Assembly: GCF_000454545.1 (NCBI RefSeq)
Contig: NZ_CM002139.1
Location: 1,313,377-1,377,376 of the forward strand
Length of the DNA stretch: 64,000 nucleotides
Source of the DNA: Xanthomonas cassavae CFBP 4642
GTDB taxonomy: Bacteria; Pseudomonadota; Gammaproteobacteria; Xanthomonadales; Xanthomonadaceae
Reading direction: 5' to 3'
The notes under the pieces were generated by a model. The model did no database searches. It was given only the letters and a program-made list of their open reading frames with translations, and was not told the DNA's origin. Shown here in pieces: positions 39,460-48,708 of the stretch. The position numbers and the translations under genes are program-made. The stretch's first letter is position 1, and every line of letters begins with the position of its first letter.

Positions 39460-40531
39460 CCTGATTAGCCCCATCCCTCAGCCATGGAAGTTGCTTGCCA
39501 TACGCAAAACGCGTTCTGGGCAAGGTGTGCAGCGCAGCAGCGCCGTCGCCAGCCGCGGCAGCATCTGTTTCAGATCGAATCGGCGGTTGAAGCGATAGGC
39601 CGCCTCGGCCAGGTAGCGCCTTGCATACTTGGCCTGGCCCACCGCATGGTAGGTCCCGCTGATGGCGCGTTTGATATTGCCCAGCACCACATTCAACCAA
39701 CGCGCTCCCTGGACGTCGGTTGCAGCACGACCGCCGCCGGTATCGAGGGTGGTGTGGGCATGCCCGGCCTCCTCCAGACGGCGAAAGCACGCCAGGCCGT
39801 CGCTATAGACTTCACACTCCGGTTCCAGACGGCGCGCGATCCAGTCCTTCAGCGAGGCGTTGTCGAAGGCCTTCACCGGCTCGATCACCGCAAAGCTAGG
39901 ATGTTCATTGTTCTGGTCCACTTGCACCGCGATCACGAACGGCTGTTTGTTCTCCGAGCCTCGTCCGCGCTTGCCTCCGCTGCGTTCGCCGCCAAGGTAG
40001 GCGTCGTCGATCTGCACAAACCCCTTGAGTTTTCGTGGCTCTTCGCGCTCGGTCATCGCCTGCATGATCTTGTGCTTCATGCGCCAGGCCGCCTTGTAGG
40101 TCACTCCAAGATGCCGCTTCAACTCCAGGGCTGCCAGGTTGGTCTTGCTGGATGTCAGCAGGTACATCGCCTGCATCCACAGGCGCAAAGACAGCTTGCT
40201 GGATTGCAACAGCGTGCCGGCACGCAAGGTGGTTTGATGCCGGCACGCCCGGCACTGGTAGTACACCTGATCATCGCGTCGAAAGCGCGAGCGCGCGCGG
40301 CCGTCGCACTGCGGGCAGCGAAATCCCTTCGGCCAGCGCCACCGATACAACGCCCGGTAGCACTTGGCTTCGGTTCCGTAGCGATCCATGAACTCGCTCA
40401 GCGACAAGCCTGGCTGAAACTGCACGATGTTGATGCCCATCTCCCACCTGCGTTGTATTCACGTGGGACCATTGTCCAACCGACTCGTCGCAAATCCTGC
40501 AACTGCCGGCTGAGCGATGGGGCTAATCAGG
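39460..40531 (-). mobile_element. Complete IS1595-family insertion sequence (ISXo5-like) with 8-bp target duplication
   Basis: Inverted repeats begin CCTGATTAGCCCCATC at both ends (21 of 22 bases match). The direct repeat TAAGGTTT occurs at 39452-39459 and 40532-40539, exactly the 8-bp duplication expected for the IS1595 family. Total length is 1072 bp with one transposase gene. The perfect duplication suggests a simple, recent insertion. It lies between purL and a decayed adhesin gene. Confidence 0.93.
39478..40440 (-). CDS. IS1595-family transposase
   Basis: This 320-residue DDE transposase begins MGINIVQFQPGLSLSEFMDR. It has an N-terminal zinc-ribbon (CPQC near 40, CRAC near 63), a helical region LELKRHLGVTYKAAWRMKHK, then the catalytic core with IDDAYLGGERSGGKRGRGSE (first Asp), VYSDGLACFRRLEEAGHAH (second Asp) and WLNVVLGNIKRAISGTYHAV (Asn where many families have Asp/His). 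The reading frame is intact, so the element is probably active. It fills most of the element between the inverted repeats. Confidence 0.92.
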   Translation of the reverse strand: MGINIVQFQPGLSLSEFMDRYGTEAKCYRALYRWRWPKGFRCPQCDGRARSRFRRDDQVYYQCRACRHQTTLRAGTLLQSSKLSLRLWMQAMYLLTSSKTNLAALELKRHLGVTYKAAWRMKHKIMQAMTEREEPRKLKGFVQIDDAYLGGERSGGKRGRGSENKQPFVIAVQVDQNNEHPSFAVIEPVKAFDNASLKDWIARRLEPECEVYSDGLACFRRLEEAGHAHTTLDTGGGRAATDVQGARWLNVVLGNIKRAISGTYHAVGQAKYARRYLAEAAYRFNRRFDLKQMLPRLATALLRCTPCPERVLRMASNFHG

Positions 40532-40814
40532 TAAGGTTTACGTCGGGTGACTATGAAAAAATAATGGTTATCTGGTGCGTCGGTCCTTTTTCAATCTGTG
40601 TGACATGGTTCGCTTCTGGCCATTCGAATTTCAATAAATTCATTGCGCGTTACATATCTGTACACGTCGCACTACTGCTAACACGCACGATTGTTGTTTT
40701 CGCCGGCGAATTAGGGTGAACGGGGTGGCTGCGCTCGATAAAGCCTCAGGGGATGCTGCGCAACAGTGGCGCACGATGGTCGGTTTTCATGCGCCTGACC
40801 ATAATGGGGAGTGA

Positions 40815-41475
40815 GTGGTGAATGAAAGCATCAGGCATGCCGAAGGGAATTCTCCCTCTGGTACAGCCAGGCGTGACCGGATTATCTCGACTGTTCAGTA
40901 CTGGGCGGGAGCGCAGGCAGGCAGCGGGCTGGCGATTGCCATCTGCATCTTCGCGCCGCATGCCGTGGCCTGGGCGGCTCTGCATCGACGATGGGCGACG
41001 GCAGCGTGTCGATTGGCCAGCAGAGCGTCACCTACGCCAAGAACAGCGTCGCGTTGGGTGCGCGGGCTGCGACCTCGTGGTTCAACGGCAACAACACCGC
41101 CATCGGTGCGGATGCGCAGACCAATAGGATCGATGCGGTAGCGATCGGCTATGCGGCGCGCGTGGGCGATTTCGTCGACGATGCCTGGAACCATTCTGGC
41201 TCCAGCGCGGTGGCCGTTGGGGCATAGTCGTATGCGGACCGAAGCAATACGGTGTCGGTGGGCAACGTGCAGGCCGGGTTGACCCGGTAGATCACCAGCG
41301 TTGCGGCCGGCACCGTGGCCACCGACGCGGTGAACCTGGCGCAGCTCGATCGCGTTGGCGCCATTGCTTCGCGTCTGGACAGCCATCTGGCCCTGGCCAA
41401 GTCCGATAGCGATGCGCCGGATGCCTGTGCCGAAGGCAGTGCCATCGGACATAGCGCAATCCCGCCGCCACGCGC
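40815..41475 (+). pseudogene. Decayed YadA-like trimeric autotransporter adhesin remnant
   Basis: An ATG at 40815 opens a signal-peptide-like stretch (GSGLAIAICIFAPHAVAWA). A frameshift near 40975 moves into the frame with YadA head repeats: VSIGQQSVTYAKNSVALGAR, NNTAIGADAQTNRIDAVAIG, SGSSAVAVGA. Stops at 41225-41227 and 41288-41290 interrupt it, between which NTVSVGNVQAG is readable, and VAAGTVATDAVNLAQLDRV is a neck motif. There is no membrane anchor. The fragment resembles the intact 2032-residue adhesin downstream but is far shorter, so most of the gene is lost. Confidence 0.75.
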
Positions 41476-41484
41476 AGTGCATCG

Positions 41485-41900
41485 ACGTCGATCAACAGCA
41501 TCACGGTGGCGGCTGCCGGCAACAGCGCAGCCGATGTGGCCGATACATCGCCGTGGCGGCCATCGGTGCGATCGGGGCTTTGGCCTTCTACAGCAATGTC
41601 GGCGCGCAGATCGATCTTGCCGGGCCCGGCGGCGGCGCCAGCCTGACCCAGGGCGGTACTGCGGTGCCGAGCTTCATCAAGCGTTGGCGGAGGCGGCCAG
41701 TCGTCGCTGTATGCGGGCCTGGAGCGCGAGCCCTGCGCCACCGACAACGACGGTGCTTCCACCTGCGTAGGCACCAGCCAGGCGGTGCGCTTCACCGCCC
41801 CGCGTGCCGGCACCTACATCGTCAAATTGCTGGGGCCGCGCTTCAGCGGGGTGAGCGTGATGGCGCGTCAACGATCCGCCACCGCGCGCGGAGACCGGCG
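41485..41900 (+). pseudogene. Decayed S8 protease remnant
   Basis: Fragments in changing frames match the intact protease at 48709: ITVAAAGNSAADVADTSP (oxyanion-hole Asn region), FYSNVGAQIDLAGPGGGAS (compare YYSNYGSKVDLSGPGGGGS) and QAVRFTAPRAGTYIVKLLG (compare TVRFTAPKAGTYYIKLVG, the C-terminal PPC domain). The segment carrying the catalytic Ser between the last two is missing. A strong terminator follows at 42000. With the adhesin remnant just upstream, this mirrors the intact adhesin-protease pair. Confidence 0.75.
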
Positions 41901-41999
41901 CAACGCCGGTTCTTTGGCGCGCGTCTTACCCCACGGGTCGGGATCGCATAGGCGAGGCCGGAGGTTGACCGGTCGTTGACCTGTGGTTTTGCGCAACCA

Positions 42000-42032
42000 A
42001 GCCTGCTGGCGTCATGCCAGCGGGCTTTTTTT
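42000..42032 (+). terminator. Rho-independent terminator after the protease remnant
   Basis: AGCCTGCTGGC pairs with GCCAGCGGGCT (one G-T pair) across loop GTCAT, then TTTTTT. It is intact although the gene upstream has decayed. Confidence 0.85.
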
Positions 42033-42388
42033 GTCCCTGACAGGCGCGGCCATTCAGTCTGCAAATGTCTCTAAGGACATGATCTAGGTCGCTGTTTTCC
42101 AAATATTTATCAAAAAAATAATAAAAGCAAGCAGAAGTGTGACAAAAAACACGCTTATCTTCGCTTTCTGTCAAAAACTTGACGCCCGATTTGGCGGCTG
42201 TTAACACTTTGCGCAGTTCTATGGTTGGGTAGCGTTCATTTTTTGACTATCCAGGGTGCAGGCATTCGCCGCGCACCGCCGATCGGCCCATAGCGCCAAC
42301 AACCACGGGGAATCGCCTGGCTCGCAGGGCCATTCGATGGTGGGGGTTCGACAAAAACCAGTCCCAACAACTCAGGAGTCGTGCGTCG
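42033..42388. other. AT-rich upstream region of the large adhesin gene
   Basis: A strikingly AT-rich stretch at about 42090-42215 (runs of A, TTTATC, CAAAAAACACGC) contrasts with the GC-rich surroundings, as often seen at promoters of surface-protein genes bound by H-NS-like proteins. TTGACG at 42179 with TTAACA at 42201 is a weak promoter candidate. AGGAG at 42373-42377 is the ribosome binding site for the gene. Confidence 0.5.
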
Positions 42389-45300
42389 ATGAATCGGATT
42401 TATCGCAAGGTCTGGAATAAATCGTTGGGTGTGTGGACCGTGGCCTCGGAATTAGCCAGCGGCGACAGCCCTGGAGCAGCAGCGCAGGCCTCGCTCATCG
42501 ACCGCCGGCAGAGCCTGGCACTGGCCGCCGCGATCGCCTTGGCGCTGGGTAGCGCCGGCTTCGTCACCCCTCTGCCCGCAAGCGCGCAATCGGTCGAAGT
42601 CGGCCGCGGTGCGTGGGCACCTGCCGCCAAGGCCACCGCCATCGGTGCTGGCAGCCATGCCGGTGCGACCGGTGCAGTGGCTACCGGCGCTGACAGCAGC
42701 GCCAGCGGTGTGAACAGCAGCGCGATCGGGCGCCAGACCAATGCCATCGGCGAAAACGCCGTGGCGATCGGCTACAACAGTTTCGTGCGCCAGGCTGGTG
42801 AAAACGGCGTGGCGCTGGGCGCCAATGCCGGCGTCACCGGTGCCAATTCGGTCGCGCTGGGCGCAGGCTCGCGCACGCACGAAGACGACGTGGTGTCGGT
42901 GGGCAGCGGCAATGGCCGCGGTGGCCCGGCTACGCGTCGCATCACCAACGTCACCGCCGGCGTCAACGCCACCGATGCGGTGAATGTTGCGCAGTTGCAG
43001 GACGTGGCCGATGTGGCCGAAGACACCGCCACGTTCTTCAAGGCAACCCCGGGCGAAGACAGCGTGGGTGCCTACGTCGAGGGCGACAGCGCACTGGCTG
43101 CCGGCGATGCCGCCAACGCGGTGGGCTCGGCGACAACGGCGCTGGGCACCGGTGCCAATGCAGTGGCCAACAACGCCACGGCGGTGGGCGCCAATGCGCT
43201 CGCCTCCGGGCAGAACAGCGCGGCATTCGGCCACAACGCACAGGCTAACGGCCCGGCGAGCGTGGCTGTCGGCGGGGCCGCAGTGAACGCAGACGGCGAG
43301 CCGCTGATCACCAACGGCGGCGTACCGGTCACCACCGGCGCGACCAGCGCCGGGGTCGGCGGCACCGCGGTCGGCGCCAGTGCCAATGCAGACGGCTTTG
43401 CGGCCTCGTCGTTCGGCGTTGGCGCCTATGCCGCCGGCGCGCAGTCCTCCGCGTTCGGTGCGGTGGCCAACGCCGCTGGCGATTACGCCACCGCCGTGGG
43501 CACCCAGACCAGCGCCAGTGGCACCAGCAGCACCGCCGTGGGCGGCCCGGTGGATCTGATTCCGGGCCTGGGCTTCTTCGTGCAGACTCAGGCCAGTGGC
43601 GACGCGTCGACGGCGCTGGGCGCCGGTGCCATCGCCTCGGGCACCTACACCACCGCCGTGGGCACGCTGAGCGAAGCCTCCGGCAGCGAAGCCACTGCAG
43701 TGGGGTACTTCGCCTACGCGCCTGGCGAGGGCGCCACCGCCGTTGGCCCGGAATCCTGGGCCAGCGGCGAACTGAGCACCGCGCTGGGCTACTACAGCAC
43801 CGCACGTGGCGTCAACTCGGTGGCCTTGGGTGCCAATTCGGTCGCCACACGTGCCGACACCGTGTCGGTGGGCGCTGCCGGCGCAGAACGTCAGATCACC
43901 AACGTCGCTGCCGGCACCGAAGGCACCGATGCGGTGAACCTGGATCAGCTCACCGCCGTTTCCGATGTGGCCTCGGCCACCGCGCGCGGCTTCGTGGCAA
44001 CCGGTGACGGCAGCGCGCTGGCCGAAGGCACCGACAGCGTCGCTGCCGGTTCCAACGCATCGGCGCTGAGCGACTACAGCACCGCGCTGGGCTCGAGCAG
44101 CCTGGCATCGGACGTCAACACCACCGCAGTCGGCAGTGGTGCGGTGGCCAATTTCAACAATGCCACGGCAGTGGGTTTCAACAGCATTGCCAGCGACCGT
44201 TACGCCACTGCGCTGGGCGCGGATAGCACTGCGTCGGGCTTCTATGGCACGGCAGTGGGCAGCACCAGCGTGGCCGAAGGCGACGGCGCCACCGCGATCG
44301 GTTTTGAAAGCATCGGCAACGGCCTGGAATCCACCGCGCTCGGCTTCGCCAGCGTGGCGTGGGGCGATACCAGCACCTCGGTCGGTGCGGAAAGCACCGC
44401 CTACGGCGATGACAGTTCGGCACTCGGTTTTGGCGCCAGCGCCGGTGGAACCGGCGCGGTATCCGTTGGCGCACGCAGTGGTGCCGTGGGTGATGGCGCG
44501 ATTGCCGTCGGCTCCGGCAGCAATGCATCGGGCGATGGCAGTATCGCGATCGGCACCGACGCGTCGGTGGCAGATGCGCAGAGCGTCGCGCTTGGCAATG
44601 CCGCATCCGCGACCGCCGACAACAGCGTTGCGCTGGGTGCCAACGCGGTTGCCGATCGCGCCAACACGGTGTCGGTGGGTACGGTCGGTGGCGAGCGCCA
44701 GATCACCAATGTCGCTGCCGGTACCGAAGGCACCGATGCGGTCAATCTGGATCAGCTCAATGCTGTAGCCGGCGCCGCCGAAACCACCGCACGTCTGTAT
44801 GCCGGCACCGGTGAAGGCACCGCGCTGGCGCAGGGCGAAGATGCCACTGCCGCCGGCTCGGATGCCACCGCAGACGGCGATTACAGCAGCGCCTTCGGTG
44901 CCAGCAGCCAGGCCACCGCCATCGGCGCCGTGGCCATCGGCAGCGGCGCCAGCGCCACCGCGCAATACGCCAATGCCGCCGGCTACAACGCGGCGGCCAG
45001 CGGCTTCGGCAGCGTCTCCAATGGCGCCTTCAGCCAGGCCAGTGGCGACTACGCCGTGGCCGTGGGGGGCGAGAGCGAAGCGGCCGGCGCGCAGAGCACT
45101 GCGCTCGGCGCAGCGGCAGGCGCCTATGGCGATGGGGCGTTGGCGGTCGGTGCGTTGAGCGAGGCGCAGGGCAGCGAATCCACCGCGATGGGGTATTTCG
45201 CCAGTGCGAGCGGCGAATCGGCCACCGCCGTGGGCGCGGAGAGCGTCGCCAATGGCACCAGCGCCGCAGCCTTCGGCTTCGGTGCCGAAGCCATGTCCAA

Positions 45301-48300
45301 CTACTCCACCGCCTTGGGTGGGTATTCCACCGCGAGTGGCTTCAACAGCACCGCGCTGGGGAATTTCAGCACCGCCAGCGGTTCGAACACGGTGGCCGTG
45401 GGTAGCGATGCCACCGCCACGGGCGCCTACAGCATCGCCGCGGGCCAGGGCAGTGTGGCCAGCGGCTACAACAGCGTCTCGGTCGGCGGCGCCTTGCTCG
45501 GCCTGTTGCCGACCGAAGCGTCCGGCGATTACTCCACCGCAGTGGGCGGCGCGGCGTGGGCGCCGGGCCTCAACAGCACCGCACTCGGCAATTTCGCCGA
45601 ATCCACTGGCGAAAGCAGCGTGGCATTGGGCGCCGATTCGGTGGCCGACCGCGACTTCGCGGTGTCGGTAGGCAGTGCCGGCAACGAACGGCAGATCACC
45701 AACGTCGCCGCCGGTACGCAGGGCACCGATGCGGTGAACCTGGATCAGCTCAACGCCGTTGCCGAGGCCGGCGCGGCCACCAGCAAGTATTTTCAGGCCA
45801 GCGGCAGCGATGACAGCGATGCCGGTGCGTATGTCGAAGGCGACAACGCGCTGGCAGCAGGCGAGGGCGCCAATGCCACCGGTACCGGCACCACCGCCCT
45901 GGGTGCCGGCGCGCAAGCCGTTGCCGATGCGGCCACGGCGGTCGGCCTGAATGCACTGGCCAGCGGCATCGGCGGCGCGGCGGTGGGCCGCAATGCGCAG
46001 GCACTGGGCGAGAACAGCAGCGCGTTCGGCAGCGATGCGCAGGCCAGCGATGTGGGTGCCACCGCCAACGGCGCTGGTGCACAGGCCGTCTCCACCTACA
46101 CCACGGCGGTGGGTAACGAGGCAGTTGCCTCGGACAACCAGGCCACGGCAATGGGCTTCCGCAGCACGGCCTCGGATGTCGGCAGCGCCGCGTTCGGTGG
46201 GTATAGCGAAGCCACCGGCCGGTTGTCGTCGGCACTGGGCTACGGCGCAGTGGCATCCAGCGACTACAGCACCGCAGTCGGTGCCGCAGCGCAGGCGTCC
46301 GGCGCCAGCGCCGTAGCCGTGGGCGAGTTCAGCGAAGCCACCGGCGATGAAAGCGTCGCCGTCGGCGGCAGCACGTTCTTCGGCTTCATTCCGGCGCGTG
46401 CGTCGGGTACGGGCGCGGCCGCCTTCGGCGCAGGTGCGTGGGCCACGGCGGACTACACCACTGCGATCGGCTGGAATTCCTTTGCCGATGGCCTCAACGC
46501 CAGTGCGCTGGGCCAGAGCGCAGCTGCGCTGGCCGACAACACGCTGGCCGTGGGCGGCGGCAGCCGCGCCGATGCGATCGGCGCCAGCGTGGTCGGCGTG
46601 GATGCGTCGGCCACCGGCATCAACAGCACCGGCGTCGGTCGCCAGGTGAATGTGATCGGCGAAAACGCCACTGCGGTGGGCTATAACTCTTTCGTTCGCC
46701 AGAGCGCGGTCAATGGCGTGGCGCTCGGTGCCAATGCCGGTGCTACCGGCGCCAACTCGGTGGCCCTGGGTGCCGGCTCGCGCACCTATGACGCCGACAC
46801 GGTGTCGATCGGTAGCGGCAATGGCCGCGGCGGTCCGGCCACGCGCCGCATCGTCAATGTCAGCGATGGTCAGACCGCCAGCGATGCGGTCAACAAGGGG
46901 CAGCTCGATGCCTTGGCGGCCGACGTACAGACCACCGCCGGCATGGTCAAGACCACCGGCGACGGTGTGGCATCGGCCACCGGCGATCGCGCAACGGCAG
47001 CGGGTTCGGGTGCAACGGCCAGCGGCGCACGCAGCGTTGCCATCGCATCCGGCAGCAGCGCCTCGGCCACCGGTGCCAGCGCGATGGGCGTGGACAGCAG
47101 CGCCAGCGGCGTGAACAGCACCGCGATGGGCCGTCAGACCAACTCGATCGGCGAAAACGGCGTTGCACTGGGCTACAACTCCTTCGTGCGCGAAAGCGGC
47201 AGCAATGCCGTGGCACTGGGTGCCAACGCCGGTGCCAGCGGCGCCGATTCGGTGGCTTTGGGCTCTGGCTCGCGCACCTACGACGCCAACACGGTGTCGG
47301 TGGGTAGCGGCAACGGTCGCGGCGGTCCGGCCACGCGCCGCATCGTCAATGTGGGCGCCGGCGCGATTGCCGATGCCAGTACCGATGCGATCAATGGCGG
47401 CCAGCTGTACCAGTCGCTGAGCAATGCCGCCAGCTTCCTCGGCGGCGGCGCGGCGATCGGTGCGCAAGGCGTGTTCGTGGCGCCGACCTATGTGATCCAG
47501 GGCGCCAGCTACAACAACGTGGGCGCTGCATTGACCGCGCTGGATACCAAGGTCACCGCACTGGATGCACGCGGCGGCATCGCAGCCTCCGGCACTGCGG
47601 TACGCACGGTGTCGCCCAGCTCGGCCACGGTGCCGGCGGTCGCTGCAACGGTTGGCAGCGATGCAGCCAGCAACGTGAGCGGCGCAACCGCCAGCGTGCA
47701 GGGCACGCCGACCACGGCAGCGGTTGGCAGCATCACCCCGGCGGCGACGTCCACGGCGGTGGGTACCGCTGCCGTGGCCAATCACGTGACCGGGACGGCC
47801 ATCGGCGGCAGCGCCTATGCGCACGGCCCCAACGACACCGCGATCGGCAGCAATGCACGCGTCAATGCCGATGGCAGCACCGCCGTTGGCGCCAACACGC
47901 AGATCGCGGCAGTGGCCACCAATGCGGTCGCCATGGGCGAAGGCGCGCAGGTCACCGCGGCCTCGGGCACCGCCATCGGTCAGGGCGCACGTGCCACGGC
48001 ACAGGGTGCCGTCGCACTGGGTCAGGGGTCGGTTGCCGATCGTGCCAACACGGTGTCGGTGGGCAGCGTCGGCGGCGAGCGTCAGGTGGCCAATGTGGCC
48101 GCCGGCACACGTGCCACCGATGCGGTCAATAAGGGCCAGCTGGATAACGGCGTTGCCGCGGCCAACAGCTATACCGACAGCCGCTACAACGCGATGGCCG
48201 ACAGCTTCGAGACCTACCAGGGCGATATCGAAGACCGTCTGCGTCGGCAGAACCGTCGCCTGGATCGTCAGGGCGCGATGAGCTCGGCGATGTTGAACAT

Positions 48301-48487
48301 GGCCGCCAGCGTCGGTGGTATCGCCACGCAGAACCGCGTCGGTGCCGGCGTCGGTTTCCAGAACGGCGAATCGGCGTTGTCGGTGGGCTACCAGCGTGCG
48401 ATCAGCCCGCGCGCCACCTTGACGGTGGGCGGCGCACTCAGCGGTGACGACAGTTCGATCGGTGTGGGTGCCGGCTTCGGCTGGTAA
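42389..48487 (+). CDS. Giant trimeric autotransporter adhesin (YadA/Hia type, T5cSS)
   Basis: This cell-surface adhesin has 2032 residues. It has an extended signal peptide (MNRIYRKVWNKSLGVWTVAS, then a hydrophobic core, cleavage near ASA/Q67). Dozens of YadA head repeats of the xAxAxGxxSxAxG type make the stalk-head. Seven neck motifs start near residues 186, 502, 771, 1102, 1487, 1650 and 1898 (e.g. NVAAGTEGTDAVNLDQL). A short coiled coil with IEDRLRRQNRRLDRQ precedes the four-strand membrane anchor (about 1960-2032, ending GAGFGW). It probably mediates attachment to plant surfaces or biofilm formation. The gene is preceded by an AT-rich region and a decayed relative. The long antisense frame is a compositional shadow. 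Confidence 0.93.
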   Translation: MNRIYRKVWNKSLGVWTVASELASGDSPGAAAQASLIDRRQSLALAAAIALALGSAGFVTPLPASAQSVEVGRGAWAPAAKATAIGAGSHAGATGAVATGADSSASGVNSSAIGRQTNAIGENAVAIGYNSFVRQAGENGVALGANAGVTGANSVALGAGSRTHEDDVVSVGSGNGRGGPATRRITNVTAGVNATDAVNVAQLQDVADVAEDTATFFKATPGEDSVGAYVEGDSALAAGDAANAVGSATTALGTGANAVANNATAVGANALASGQNSAAFGHNAQANGPASVAVGGAAVNADGEPLITNGGVPVTTGATSAGVGGTAVGASANADGFAASSFGVGAYAAGAQSSAFGAVANAAGDYATAVGTQTSASGTSSTAVGGPVDLIPGLGFFVQTQASGDASTALGAGAIASGTYTTAVGTLSEASGSEATAVGYFAYAPGEGATAVGPESWASGELSTALGYYSTARGVNSVALGANSVATRADTVSVGAAGAERQITNVAAGTEGTDAVNLDQLTAVSDVASATARGFVATGDGSALAEGTDSVAAGSNASALSDYSTALGSSSLASDVNTTAVGSGAVANFNNATAVGFNSIASDRYATALGADSTASGFYGTAVGSTSVAEGDGATAIGFESIGNGLESTALGFASVAWGDTSTSVGAESTAYGDDSSALGFGASAGGTGAVSVGARSGAVGDGAIAVGSGSNASGDGSIAIGTDASVADAQSVALGNAASATADNSVALGANAVADRANTVSVGTVGGERQITNVAAGTEGTDAVNLDQLNAVAGAAETTARLYAGTGEGTALAQGEDATAAGSDATADGDYSSAFGASSQATAIGAVAIGSGASATAQYANAAGYNAAASGFGSVSNGAFSQASGDYAVAVGGESEAAGAQSTALGAAAGAYGDGALAVGALSEAQGSESTAMGYFASASGESATAVGAESVANGTSAAAFGFGAEAMSNYSTALGGYSTASGFNSTALGNFSTASGSNTVAVGSDATATGAYSIAAGQGSVASGYNSVSVGGALLGLLPTEASGDYSTAVGGAAWAPGLNSTALGNFAESTGESSVALGADSVADRDFAVSVGSAGNERQITNVAAGTQGTDAVNLDQLNAVAEAGAATSKYFQASGSDDSDAGAYVEGDNALAAGEGANATGTGTTALGAGAQAVADAATAVGLNALASGIGGAAVGRNAQALGENSSAFGSDAQASDVGATANGAGAQAVSTYTTAVGNEAVASDNQATAMGFRSTASDVGSAAFGGYSEATGRLSSALGYGAVASSDYSTAVGAAAQASGASAVAVGEFSEATGDESVAVGGSTFFGFIPARASGTGAAAFGAGAWATADYTTAIGWNSFADGLNASALGQSAAALADNTLAVGGGSRADAIGASVVGVDASATGINSTGVGRQVNVIGENATAVGYNSFVRQSAVNGVALGANAGATGANSVALGAGSRTYDADTVSIGSGNGRGGPATRRIVNVSDGQTASDAVNKGQLDALAADVQTTAGMVKTTGDGVASATGDRATAAGSGATASGARSVAIASGSSASATGASAMGVDSSASGVNSTAMGRQTNSIGENGVALGYNSFVRESGSNAVALGANAGASGADSVALGSGSRTYDANTVSVGSGNGRGGPATRRIVNVGAGAIADASTDAINGGQLYQSLSNAASFLGGGAAIGAQGVFVAPTYVIQGASYNNVGAALTALDTKVTALDARGGIAASGTAVRTVSPSSATVPAVAATVGSDAASNVSGATASVQGTPTTAAVGSITPAATSTAVGTAAVANHVTGTAIGGSAYAHGPNDTAIGSNARVNADGSTAVGANTQIAAVATNAVAMGEGAQVTAASGTAIGQGARATAQGAVALGQGSVADRANTVSVGSVGGERQVANVAAGTRATDAVNKGQLDNGVAAANSYTDSRYNAMADSFETYQGDIEDRLRRQNRRLDRQGAMSSAMLNMAASVGGIATQNRVGAGVGFQNGESALSVGYQRAISPRATLTVGGALSGDDSSIGVGAGFGW
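42711..42952 (+). repeat. Adhesin intragenic module, copy 1
   Basis: It encodes an 80-residue block with IGENAVAIGYNSFVRQ, NGVALGANAG, SVALGAGSRT and GSGNGRGGPATRRI leading into the first neck. Two further copies are at 46617 and 47109. Confidence 0.8.
46617..46860 (+). repeat. Adhesin intragenic module, copy 2
   Basis: It carries the same block as at 42711 (VIGENATAVGYNSFVRQ, NGVALGANAG, GSGNGRGGPATRRIVNV). Confidence 0.8.
47109..47352 (+). repeat. Adhesin intragenic module, copy 3
   Basis: It carries the same block as at 42711 (SIGENGVALGYNSFVRE, NAVALGANAG, GSGNGRGGPATRRIVNV). Copies 2 and 3 lie less than 500 bp apart and could recombine. Confidence 0.8.
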
Positions 48488-48504
48488 CGCGCCGCTGCAT
48501 GACA

Positions 48505-48532
48505 CGCGGCGGCGCCGATGTGCGCCGCCGCG
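48505..48532 (+). terminator. GC-rich hairpin after the adhesin gene
   Basis: CGCGGCGGCGC pairs perfectly with GCGCCGCCGCG across a six-base loop, 17 bases after the adhesin stop. No T-run follows, so terminator status is uncertain. Confidence 0.5.
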
Positions 48533-48708
48533 CCAGAGCAAGGCCTGAGGGGGCGGGCAAGGACCGTGGCTGGGCCGGCCAACGGATTCGATGGAGTGAT
48601 GGCCTTACCAGGAGTGGCTGATCGAACGCAGCGCGCTGCACCGCAGTTGCGCCGCAGTTCGGAAGCCGCTCCCAGCTGATCGACGAAAAACACGAAGAGG
48701 ACTTCACC

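Noticed and set aside
42711..47352. CRISPR-like spaced repeats
   Set aside because: The repeats are long, in frame and protein-coding (adhesin modules); there is no short repeat-spacer pattern and no cas genes.
42452..48541. A 2029-codon open frame on the minus strand
   Set aside because: It is the exact antisense of the repeat-rich adhesin gene; the lack of stops follows from GC-rich, alanine/glycine/serine repeats. It has no motifs.
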